From assembly GCA_900546795.1 (NCBI GenBank), contig UREG01000080.1:1-7362 (forward strand): a stretch of 7,362 nt of DNA. The letters are read 5' to 3'. This document shows, in pieces, positions 1-6,379 of this stretch; position 1 is the stretch's first letter, and each line of letters starts with the position of its first letter. The stretch is from an uncultured Veillonellaceae bacterium. GTDB lineage: Bacteria; Bacillota; Negativicutes; Veillonellales; Megasphaeraceae. The translations under genes were made by a program, and so were the position numbers. The notes below the pieces were generated by a model, which saw only the letters and a list, made by a program, of their open reading frames with translations, did no database searches and had not been told where the DNA came from.

Positions 1-26
1 AAGGGTGTCTTCTCTTTTTTATTCTT

Positions 27-55
27 TTTGTAACATATGTATTGTAACTCTACAA
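27..55 (-). promoter_or_regulatory. Weak candidate sigma-A promoter for the gene beyond the left edge
   Basis: In the AT-rich gap after the ribF hairpin, the minus strand shows TTGTAG (55-50), a 17-base spacer and TACAAA (32-27). These match the TTGACA and TATAAT consensus at three and four of six positions. The spacing is ideal but the boxes are poor, and AT-rich DNA yields such matches by chance. It would drive the next gene downstream, probably rpsO, which is not in the window. Confidence 0.2.
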
Positions 56-80
56 TTCTTTTTCCAGTTCCCTAAACAGC

Positions 81-111
81 AAAACGGCCTTCCCTTTTAG
101 GAAAGACCGTT
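81..111 (-). terminator. Probable intrinsic terminator after ribF
   Basis: Read on the minus strand, AACGGUCUUUCC (111-100) pairs over all 12 positions with GGGAAGGCCGUU (94-83) around a five-base UAAAA loop, using two G-U wobbles. The stem begins three bases after the ribF stop codon. The last stem bases and the next two give a run of only four U (84-81), so the U-tract is short and termination may be partial. On the plus strand the two wobbles become A-C mismatches, so the structure favours minus-strand transcription, matching the operon. Confidence 0.7.
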
Positions 112-114
112 CTA

Positions 115-1053
115 TTATTCTTGATACTGTTTTAAATAGGCAGCAGCAGCGTCTACATCCCGATGCATTTGTTCTACCAACGCATCTACAGACGAAAACC
201 GCTCTTCCGGCCGGATCGCTTTCAGTATGTCCACCCGAATATATTTCCCATAAATCGACTGATGAAAGTCTAACAGGAATACTTCCAGCCGATGATACTG
301 ATTGGCAAACGTCGGATTGTCGCCTATATTGGCAACCCCATTCCATACGCTGCCGTCTATATGAACCTGTGCCGCATATACGCCGTCCGGCGGAACCGCA
401 AAAGACGCAGGAATGAGCACATTGGCAGTCGGAAATCCGATCAGCCGGCCCCGTTTATCGCCATGAACGACTTCGCCGCAAATTCGAAACGGCCGGCCTA
501 ATAACTGCCGCGCCAGTTCCAAATTTCCGCGCTGAATTTCTTCCCGTATCCGCGTACTGCTGACCGGCCGTCCGCCGTCCATTCGTTCCAGCGGTGTACG
601 GCACAGTGTAATGCCTTGCGCTTCACACCATTTGGCCAGGGTTTCCATCGTTCCGGCACCTCGATAACCAAAAGTAAAGTTTTCTCCTGCCGCCAGTATA
701 GAAGGCGATAATACTGCTTTAACCGTATTCAAAAACGTTTCCGGACTCATATGCAGGATATCTTCTGTGGGAGAAAGTTCCAATATACAGGAAACGCCCC
801 ATTGCGCCAATATTTCATTCCGCTCTTTTATCTGCAGCAGCTGAGCCGGCACACGGCAAGGATCGATCCCTGCCATAGGATGATGAGAAAACGTCAGTAC
901 CATGCAGCTGCCGCCGGCTTGCTTTGCCTTTTCTGCTGCCGCAGCTATCACAGCCCGATGCCCGGCATGCAGACCGTCAAACATTCCCATAGCCACAGCG
1001 GCCGGACGAAGATTATTTTTTTGGCATGCCTCAAAAGAATGAACTATCTCCAT
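115..1053 (-). CDS. ribF: Bifunctional riboflavin kinase / FAD synthetase RibF
   Basis: RibF phosphorylates riboflavin to FMN and then adenylylates it to FAD. The 312 residues match the usual length. The N-terminal nucleotidyltransferase domain has GMFDGLHAGH at 23-32 (HxGH type), FSHHP at 55-59, GENFTFGYRGAG at 123-134 and SSTRIR at 165-170. The riboflavin kinase domain has GFPTAN at 206-211, NIGDNPTF at 242-249 and the likely catalytic glutamate E257 in LEVFLLDF. Two positions differ from the commonest forms: GMFDG where GNFDG is frequent, and FSHHP where FxPHP is frequent. The start at 1053 is the family start. Its binding site, TGAGGAG, is fused to the truB stop; the nearest GGAG leaves only two bases before ATG, so an upstream AGGA may be what is used. 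It is the last gene before a hairpin. In many Firmicutes ribF follows truB in this operon, with rpsO next. Confidence 0.97.
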   Translation of the reverse strand: MEIVHSFEACQKNNLRPAAVAMGMFDGLHAGHRAVIAAAAEKAKQAGGSCMVLTFSHHPMAGIDPCRVPAQLLQIKERNEILAQWGVSCILELSPTEDILHMSPETFLNTVKAVLSPSILAAGENFTFGYRGAGTMETLAKWCEAQGITLCRTPLERMDGGRPVSSTRIREEIQRGNLELARQLLGRPFRICGEVVHGDKRGRLIGFPTANVLIPASFAVPPDGVYAAQVHIDGSVWNGVANIGDNPTFANQYHRLEVFLLDFHQSIYGKYIRVDILKAIRPEERFSSVDALVEQMHRDVDAAAAYLKQYQE

Positions 1054-1059
1054 GTCTCC

Positions 1060-1929
1060 TCATCCTATCGTATAAATCATTTTATGCGGCCGCAGTTGGT
1101 TATGCCGCGCGTCATACCGGGCGATCCCGGTAAAACGGCCGTCAATATACACCGCCGCAATATCTGCCGTCTCTTTCCAGGTTACAGCAACCGGCTGCCC
1201 CATGCTAAGCGCTCGTCCTTCTTTTAACGTCCCGTCCCATCGCTTTAAATGACGAATCCCCACATCGCTGGGAAGTACGCAGGACTGCCAGTCTCCTTCC
1301 AGTTCTTCCAGCGTATGCGCCGTATCTAAAGAAAATGCGCCCGATTGAAGGCGGACCAAATAGGTCATAACCGCCGGTACGCCCAGCCGCTCGCCCATAT
1401 CCCGCAGCAGCGCGCGGATATAGGTGCCCTTGGAACATTCCGTGCGAACCAAACCGCAGGTGCCGTCAAAAGCCAGCAGTTCATTGCGGTAAATTTCTAC
1501 TTTCCGCGGCGGAATCTCAAATTCTACATTGGCTCTGGCCAGCTCATACGCTTTTTTCCCTTGGATTTTAACCGCCGAATATTTTGACGGCCGCTGCAGC
1601 ATCGTACCCGTCAATTTCTGCAGCGTCTGCTCCACTGCTTCCACTGACAAGACAGGTGTTTCTTTCCGCTCGATAATTTCTCCCGTACCGTCTTCCGTAT
1701 CCGTACCATATCCAAGGAGAAACTGCGCATGATAAATTTTTCCGCCTTCGTCGCAGTATTCAATCAGCCGCGTAGCTTTTCCGATATAAACCGGCAGTAC
1801 TCCGGCTGCCAGCGGGTCCAGCGTTCCCGCATGACCGGTGCGCCGTATGCCGGTGATCCGCCGTACGGCAGAAACGACATCGTGGCTGGTCATACCCGAA
1901 GGTTTGATGATGTTTAGAATCCCATCCAT
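1060..1929 (-). CDS. truB: tRNA pseudouridine(55) synthase TruB
   Basis: TruB converts uridine 55 in the T-loop of elongator tRNAs to pseudouridine and also acts as a tRNA chaperone. The 289-residue protein has the catalytic motif GHAGTLDP at residues 32-39, with D38 as the nucleophile. It also has the substrate-site segment KIYHAQFLLGYGTDTEDGTG (64-83), the RPSKYSAVKIQGKKAYELAR segment, and CSKGTYIRALLRDMG, the conserved basic motif of the family. The C-terminal region is the short PUA-like type seen in Gram-positive bacteria. The start shares one base with the nrnA stop and has only a moderate AAAGG site about nine bases upstream, so coupling is likely. The TGA stop is six bases before the ribF ATG. 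Confidence 0.97.
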   Translation of the reverse strand: MDGILNIIKPSGMTSHDVVSAVRRITGIRRTGHAGTLDPLAAGVLPVYIGKATRLIEYCDEGGKIYHAQFLLGYGTDTEDGTGEIIERKETPVLSVEAVEQTLQKLTGTMLQRPSKYSAVKIQGKKAYELARANVEFEIPPRKVEIYRNELLAFDGTCGLVRTECSKGTYIRALLRDMGERLGVPAVMTYLVRLQSGAFSLDTAHTLEELEGDWQSCVLPSDVGIRHLKRWDGTLKEGRALSMGQPVAVTWKETADIAAVYIDGRFTGIARYDARHNQLRPHKMIYTIG

Positions 1930-2879
1930 CAGATCTTGCCTTTCATCGCTTCCAGCAGTTTTTGTTTTGCTTCTTCCAGGCCGGCTTGTATCGTACAGCC
2001 GCTGGCCCGCATATGTCCGCCGCCGCCGAAGGTTTCGGCGATCGGTATCACATTGATATTTTTTGAACGCAGGCTGACCCGCGTCACCTCTTGATCCACA
2101 TATTTCAGCAGATAGGCTACTTCCACGCCGCAGAGCGACCGCGGATAATCGACAAAACCATCAGTACTGATACCCTCTTGTTCCATCACGTCTTTCGGTA
2201 CGGAAAGGCCGCATACTTTGCCATCATAATGGTAATCCAAGGTTTCTAAAACGCTTTTCAATGCATTCAGTTCTGCTTCCGACCGCATTTCAAAGGATTC
2301 AGAAACAAAATTCGGACGCGCTCCGCGGCCAATCATACGCGCCGCCATCGTAAGGGTATGCTCCGTCGTATTAGCAAATTTAAAAAATCCCGTATCCGTT
2401 GCCATCGCCAAATACAAGCAGTCTGCCGTATCTTTATCCAGCAGCATTTCCATATCCAGGAGCAGCTCCGCTATGATCTCGCCGGTAGCCGCATAGTTTG
2501 GCTCTAAGTACAAATAATCCGCATATTCCGTATTCGATACATGGTGATCGATATTCAAAACCGGCGCTTTCACTATCTGCGGCAAGCGGCCGATTCGGTC
2601 TTTTGTACTGGCGTCCAAGGATACTAACAGATCCGCATCGATGGTTTCCCCTTCTGCTGCCAGCCGAATTTTTTCATATCCTTTTAAAAATGCAAATTTC
2701 GGCGGTATCCGTTTATCATCTAAAACTATCTGGACTTCTTTTCCCATCGCCATCAGGCTGTGCGCCAGCCCCAGTGTCGAGCCAAACGCGTCGCCGTCTG
2801 GATTGACATGCATGGTCAGCACAAGACGCCGGCTGTTTTTCAGCAGTTCATATACTTCTTTTTTCGTTACCTTTTTCAT
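1929..2879 (-). CDS. nrnA: Bifunctional oligoribonuclease / pAp phosphatase NrnA (DHH-DHHA1 family)
   Basis: NrnA removes nucleotides from very short RNAs (nanoRNA) and dephosphorylates 3'-phosphoadenosine 5'-phosphate, replacing Orn and CysQ in many Firmicutes. The protein has 316 residues. The DHH domain carries the metal-binding motifs HVNPDGDA (residues 24-31), D89 in SLDAS, DHH at 111-113 and D162 in ATDTGFF. The C-terminal DHHA1 domain carries the substrate-binding GGGGHMRASG at 285-294. All expected catalytic motifs are intact. The start overlaps the rbfA stop (ATGA), with a GAGGAAG binding site inside the last rbfA codons. The end shares one base with the truB start (TGATG). The bifunctional activity is inferred from family members such as B. 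subtilis NrnA (YtqI). Its place between rbfA and truB is common in Firmicutes. Confidence 0.93.
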   Translation of the reverse strand: MKKVTKKEVYELLKNSRRLVLTMHVNPDGDAFGSTLGLAHSLMAMGKEVQIVLDDKRIPPKFAFLKGYEKIRLAAEGETIDADLLVSLDASTKDRIGRLPQIVKAPVLNIDHHVSNTEYADYLYLEPNYAATGEIIAELLLDMEMLLDKDTADCLYLAMATDTGFFKFANTTEHTLTMAARMIGRGARPNFVSESFEMRSEAELNALKSVLETLDYHYDGKVCGLSVPKDVMEQEGISTDGFVDYPRSLCGVEVAYLLKYVDQEVTRVSLRSKNINVIPIAETFGGGGHMRASGCTIQAGLEEAKQKLLEAMKGKI

Positions 2880-3232
2880 TCGGCTTCCTCATCTTTTTGA
2901 ATGGTTTTTAAAATCTTTTCGATTTTCATGCCATAGTCAAGAGAGGTGTCCTCCGCAAACTGCAGCTCCGGCGTATACCGTATCTGCAATTTCTTGCCGA
3001 TCTCCGTCCGAATAAAGCCCAGCGCATGACGAAGCCCCTGCAGCGTAGCTTTTTTTTCTTCCGGCGATCCAAACAGACTGACATATATGGTTGCATTGCG
3101 CAAGTCGCCGGTCACTTTTACATCGGTAACCGTTACAAATCCGATGCGGGGATCTTTCATTCCCCGCAAAATCAGACTGCTGACTTCCTGCTTGATAAAT
3201 TCCTGTATTTTTCTTACTCGTAATTCACCCAT
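2876..3232 (-). CDS. rbfA: 30S ribosome-binding factor RbfA
   Basis: RbfA binds immature 30S subunits and assists late 16S rRNA maturation near its 5' end; it is also linked to cold adaptation. The 118-residue length fits the family, which is a single KH-like domain. Recognisable segments are RVRKIQEFIKQEVSSLI near the start (from residue 5), KDPRIGFVTVTDVKVTGDL (26-44) and IRYTPELQFAEDTSLDYG in the C-terminal half. The ATG has the best ribosome binding site in the window, AGGAGG with a five-base spacer, and this overlaps the infB TAG stop. The final TGA overlaps the nrnA start by four bases (ATGA). The position directly after infB is the standard arrangement. Confidence 0.97.
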   Translation of the reverse strand: MGELRVRKIQEFIKQEVSSLILRGMKDPRIGFVTVTDVKVTGDLRNATIYVSLFGSPEEKKATLQGLRHALGFIRTEIGKKLQIRYTPELQFAEDTSLDYGMKIEKILKTIQKDEEAE

Positions 3233-3244
3233 GGCTGCCTCCTA
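3233..3244 (-). promoter_or_regulatory. Strong ribosome binding site of rbfA fused to the infB stop
   Basis: On the minus strand the infB stop TAG runs straight into the consensus AGGAGG site, followed by a five-base spacer and the rbfA ATG. A ribosome terminating on infB would sit over the rbfA start signal, so rbfA should be efficiently translated and coupled to infB. The coupling is inferred from the layout. Confidence 0.85.
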
Positions 3245-5773
3245 TAAAGTAGGTGCGATTTCTTCCATCGTAAAGGCTTCTATGATATCGCCTTCTTTGA
3301 TATCCCGATAATTTTCAATGGAAATACCACATTCATAGTTTTCCGCAACTTCTTTTACATCATCTTTAAAGCGGCGAAGTGCGTCTACTTTGCCTTCATG
3401 AACGACAATGCCGTCTCGGATCAGGCGCACCTGGGAGCTGTTGGTAATTTTCCCTTCTGTTACATAAGATCCGGCAACGATTGCTTTCGGCGTAGAAATA
3501 ACTTTCCGTACTTCTACCCGGCCCAGAATCACTTCTTTATATTCCGGAGTAAGCATGCCTTTCATCGCCGCTTCCACATCATTGATCGCATCATAGATAA
3601 CTCGGTACGTCCGAAGATCTACGTTCTCATGCTCTGCCACTTTCCGCACAGCTGCATCCGGACGAACGTTGAAGCCTATAATCAGCGCATTGGACGCAGA
3701 TGCAAGCATAATATCCGATTCGTTGATCGCGCCTACGCCGGCATGGATAATGGAAATACGCACTTCTTCGCTCTTGATTGCCAGTAAGGATTGACGCAGC
3801 GCTTCTACAGATCCCTGCACGTCCCCTTTGATGACCAAATTCAAGTCTTTCAGCTGGCCTTGCTGTATCTGGTTGAACAAATCGTCCAGCGTAACTTTCT
3901 GGCTCTTCTGCATTTCTTCCTGCCGTTTTTTATCGATTCGTTTTTCCGCAATGGCACGAGCGACTTTATCATCAACAGCATCTACAATATCGCCGGCTGC
4001 CGGCACGTCGGACAAGCCCAATACTTCTACCGGAGTAGACGGTTCGGCTTTCTTTACTTTTTCGCCCCGTTCGTTAACCATTGCCCGCACCTTGCCAAAT
4101 GCAGTACCGGCAATAATGGTGTCGCCAATATGCAGCGTTCCCTTCTGAACGAGCAGTGTCGCAACCGGGCCGCGGCCTTTATCCAGCTGCGCTTCAATAA
4201 CGACGCCCTGCGCCGCCCGGTTCGGATTGGCACGCAAATCTTCCATTTCTGCAACCAGCAGAATATTTTCCATCAAATCATCAAGACCCGTTTTCTTATG
4301 TGCCGATACAGGAACCATGATCGTATCGCCGCCCCAGTCTTCTGAAACGATGCCGTATTCGGTCAGCTGCTGTTTAATCCGGTCCGGATTTGCTGCTTCT
4401 TTATCCATTTTATTGATCGCAACGATGATAGGAACATTTGCTGATTTCGCATGGTTGATCGCTTCGATCGTCTGCGGCATAACGCCGTCATCAGCAGCGA
4501 CAACCAGGATTGCCACGTCGGTTACCTGAGCGCCGCGGGCACGCATTGCCGTAAACGCTTCATGTCCCGGCGTATCGAGGAATACAATACGCTTGCCCTG
4601 ATACCGGATCTGATACGCACCGATATGCTGCGTAATGCCGCCGGCTTCGCGGGCGGTTACATTCGTAGAACGGATCGCGTCGAGCAAAGAGGTTTTGCCG
4701 TGGTCAACATGGCCCATGATCGTAACGACCGGCGGGCGCGGCAGCAGCGTAGACGGATCGTCTATGATCTCTTTAATTTCCGTCGGATCTTCCGGCGGAG
4801 CCACTTCTTCCACTTCTACGCCAAATTCATCGGCAAGAAGCGTCGCCGTTTCCAAATCAATTTCCTGATTGATCGTTACCATCATGCCAAGCATCATCAG
4901 TTTTTTAATGATTTCACTTGCTTCCCGGCCCAATTTTTCGGCAAATTCTTTTACTGTAATCGGTCCGTCCAGCTGAATCGATGTGGGCAGCGCTTTTTTA
5001 GGAGCTGCAGATTTTGGCTGGAAGTCAGTTTGCTGATTCTGGCCTTTCTTTTTCTTATTTTTGCCTTTGTTCAGCACATCAGATAATAAAGTATGCGGCC
5101 GATTTCCGCCTTTTGCATTATTGGCGCCATTTTTACGGTTATCCCGCTTATTGCTGCCGCCTTTGTTTTTATCAAATACTTTCGTGCGTGTTTCTCCGCC
5201 GGTTTTCTTTGCAGGCTGTTCTTGTCTGCTGTTCGTGTTGTTTGTATGTTGTCCTTGTGTCTGCTGTCTCATATTCCCATTCTTGTTCTGTTTATTTTTA
5301 TTGTAATGTCCGCCCTGTGAAGCCTGCGGTCCATTTTGTCCATTGCCGTGCTGCGGTTTCCGCCCATCGCGGCCGCGGTCGTTTCGGCTGTGTTCTGTTC
5401 TCGCTTTTTCCGGCCGTTCCTGCCGTCCGCGAGAATCTGCATGCGCGCCTTTATTCATATCATTTCCCGGCCGGTGTCTATTTTCCGTATGCGCGTCCCG
5501 TTTATCCGAACCGTGTTTTTCAGAAAATTTGGGTTTACCAGATCGTTCGGTCTGAGGTTTCACTGGAGCCTTTTCCTGAGCCTGCGGCGCTGCAGCCGGT
5601 TTTGCCGGCTCTGCTTTTTTCACAAACGATGTATCCAGTATCGCTTTTGCCGCTTCGTCTATTGTGCTCATGTGGTTTTTTACCTCGATACTATTTCGTT
5701 TCAACACATCTATCAATATTTTGGATTCCGTACGGTACGTACGAGCCAATTCATAGATTCTATATTTATTCAT
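3242..5773 (-). CDS. infB: Translation initiation factor IF-2
   Basis: IF-2 is the GTPase that places fMet-tRNA on the 30S subunit and promotes 50S joining. The protein is 843 residues. Residues 1-50 form an IF2N domain (starts MNKYRIYELARTYRTESK). Residues about 55-260 are a charged, low-complexity linker rich in K, N, G, Q, R and H. A second IF2N domain spans about 270-325. The GTPase domain shows G1 GHVDHGKT at 354-361, the G2 threonine at T381 (GGITQHIGA), G3 DTPGH at 400-404, G4 NKMD at 454-457 and G5 SAHKKTG at 490-496. Domains II, III and the tRNA-binding C-terminal domain follow to the end. The start is supported by the intact IF2N and a G-rich site (AAGGGGG) 7-13 bases upstream. The 27-base gap from ylxQ is the longest in the operon. 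The stop TAG is merged with the rbfA ribosome binding site. Confidence 0.98.
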   Translation of the reverse strand: MNKYRIYELARTYRTESKILIDVLKRNSIEVKNHMSTIDEAAKAILDTSFVKKAEPAKPAAAPQAQEKAPVKPQTERSGKPKFSEKHGSDKRDAHTENRHRPGNDMNKGAHADSRGRQERPEKARTEHSRNDRGRDGRKPQHGNGQNGPQASQGGHYNKNKQNKNGNMRQQTQGQHTNNTNSRQEQPAKKTGGETRTKVFDKNKGGSNKRDNRKNGANNAKGGNRPHTLLSDVLNKGKNKKKKGQNQQTDFQPKSAAPKKALPTSIQLDGPITVKEFAEKLGREASEIIKKLMMLGMMVTINQEIDLETATLLADEFGVEVEEVAPPEDPTEIKEIIDDPSTLLPRPPVVTIMGHVDHGKTSLLDAIRSTNVTAREAGGITQHIGAYQIRYQGKRIVFLDTPGHEAFTAMRARGAQVTDVAILVVAADDGVMPQTIEAINHAKSANVPIIVAINKMDKEAANPDRIKQQLTEYGIVSEDWGGDTIMVPVSAHKKTGLDDLMENILLVAEMEDLRANPNRAAQGVVIEAQLDKGRGPVATLLVQKGTLHIGDTIIAGTAFGKVRAMVNERGEKVKKAEPSTPVEVLGLSDVPAAGDIVDAVDDKVARAIAEKRIDKKRQEEMQKSQKVTLDDLFNQIQQGQLKDLNLVIKGDVQGSVEALRQSLLAIKSEEVRISIIHAGVGAINESDIMLASASNALIIGFNVRPDAAVRKVAEHENVDLRTYRVIYDAINDVEAAMKGMLTPEYKEVILGRVEVRKVISTPKAIVAGSYVTEGKITNSSQVRLIRDGIVVHEGKVDALRRFKDDVKEVAENYECGISIENYRDIKEGDIIEAFTMEEIAPTL

Positions 5774-5800
5774 CTGGTAGCCCCCTTCTTTACATATCGT

Positions 5801-6109
5801 TTACCTCATCAATTTTAATATGGCTTCTGCAAAGCCTTTGTCTTTTACTAATACAATAACTCTTTTTTCTTTGCCGATCGCGACGCCCAGTTCCGCCTTA
5901 GTAAACATGCGGTTTACCGGCACGCCGGTTTCTTCGGCCAAATAGCTGTATTTCTTCTCATTATCGCCGCCGCTGTCTTTTGCCAGAAATGCCAGGTACA
6001 GCCCGCGGCCATTTTTTATTTCCTTTTCTGCTGCAAAATCCCCGGATACCAATCGGCCGGCCCGCTGCGCCATGCCAAGCAAATTCAAAATCTTCTGCGC
6101 CTTATCCAT
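5801..6109 (-). CDS. ylxQ: YlxQ, ribosomal protein L7Ae/L30e-like RNA-binding protein
   Basis: This 102-residue protein belongs to the L7Ae/L30e/S12e/Gadd45 fold family, whose members typically bind kink-turn or related RNA structures. It matches the family with LGMAQRAGRLVSG at residues 10-22, FLAKDSGGDNEKKY in the middle (about 41-54), and TKAELGVAIGKEKR near 70-83. The nusA-ylxR-ylxQ-infB setting is typical of Firmicutes and supports YlxQ rather than the separate paralogue YbxF/Rpl7AB, which sits near rpsL. Its cellular role is poorly defined. The ATG lies inside the last codons of ylxR (8-base overlap, different frame). I see no convincing Shine-Dalgarno sequence before it, so translation probably depends on ribosomes finishing ylxR. 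The stop is TAA at 5803-5801. Confidence 0.92.
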   Translation of the reverse strand: MDKAQKILNLLGMAQRAGRLVSGDFAAEKEIKNGRGLYLAFLAKDSGGDNEKKYSYLAEETGVPVNRMFTKAELGVAIGKEKRVIVLVKDKGFAEAILKLMR

Positions 6110-6368
6110 GGTTCAGCTCATTTCGCAGCGCTTCATATACTTCCTCGGAAACTTTCGTTTTCAGCGACCGTTCCAAGCGTTTTTCTTTATAGGCTTTTTC
6201 CAGACAAGCCGCATCGGCACACACATAGGCGCCGCGGCCGTTTTTCTTTCCGGTCTTATCCAAAACGACCTCTTCCTCCGGCGTCAATACAACGCGAAGC
6301 AGCGATTTCTTTTCCTTCAATTCCTGACAGCCCACGCACACCCGCATAGGCACGCTTTTCTTTTTCAT
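6102..6368 (-). CDS. rnpM: YlxR family RNA-binding protein (RnpM, RNase P modulator)
   Basis: This is an 88-residue basic protein of the YlxR family (DUF448), encoded between nusA and infB as in most Firmicutes. Family members bind RNA, and the Bacillus homologue has been reported to bind and modulate RNase P, hence the name RnpM. Visible signatures are PMRVCVGC at residues 7-14 and GRGAYVC at 44-50. The four cysteines C11, C14, C50 and C55 form two pairs that could bind zinc; this is inferred, and some homologues lack them. The start at 6368 is preceded by a good AGGAG site about six bases upstream, fused to the nusA stop. The gene's last 8 bases overlap the start of ylxQ. Family assignment is secure; the exact role in this organism is inferred. 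Confidence 0.94.
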   Translation of the reverse strand: MKKKSVPMRVCVGCQELKEKKSLLRVVLTPEEEVVLDKTGKKNGRGAYVCADAACLEKAYKEKRLERSLKTKVSEEVYEALRNELNHG

Positions 6369-6379
6369 AGATTCTCCTA
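6369..6379 (-). promoter_or_regulatory. Ribosome binding site of ylxR fused to the nusA stop
   Basis: On the minus strand the nusA stop TAG overlaps AGGAG, followed by a six-base spacer and the ylxR ATG at 6368. This fixes ylxR's start at the first methionine rather than the later one at residue 8. Confidence 0.8.

Noticed and set aside
28..55. Repeated TTGTAAC units and small inverted repeats (ACATATGT, TTGTA/TACAA) in the left intergenic DNA
   Set aside because: They are very short and lie in AT-rich sequence where such repeats arise by chance. I could not link them to a known operator.
50..346. A 98-codon minus-strand frame overlapping the 3' part of ribF and the hairpin
   Set aside because: It is out of frame with ribF, runs through the terminator stem and has no recognisable domain.
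751..1227. A 158-codon plus-strand frame across the ribF/truB junction
   Set aside because: It is opposite two well-supported genes and its translation has no recognisable family features.
3791..5086. Plus-strand open frames of about 100-210 codons opposite the IF2 GTPase and flanking domains
   Set aside because: They are complementary shadows of a strongly conserved gene, they overlap each other in different frames, and none resembles a protein family.
5014..5859. A 281-codon open frame on the plus strand opposite the infB linker, with two shorter overlapping plus-strand frames
   Set aside because: It lies antisense to the low-complexity IF2 linker. Its product is rich in F, C, R, L, S and Y as expected from the complement of K/N/G/Q codons, and no known domain or good start signal is visible. 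The minus-strand IF2 frame is certain.
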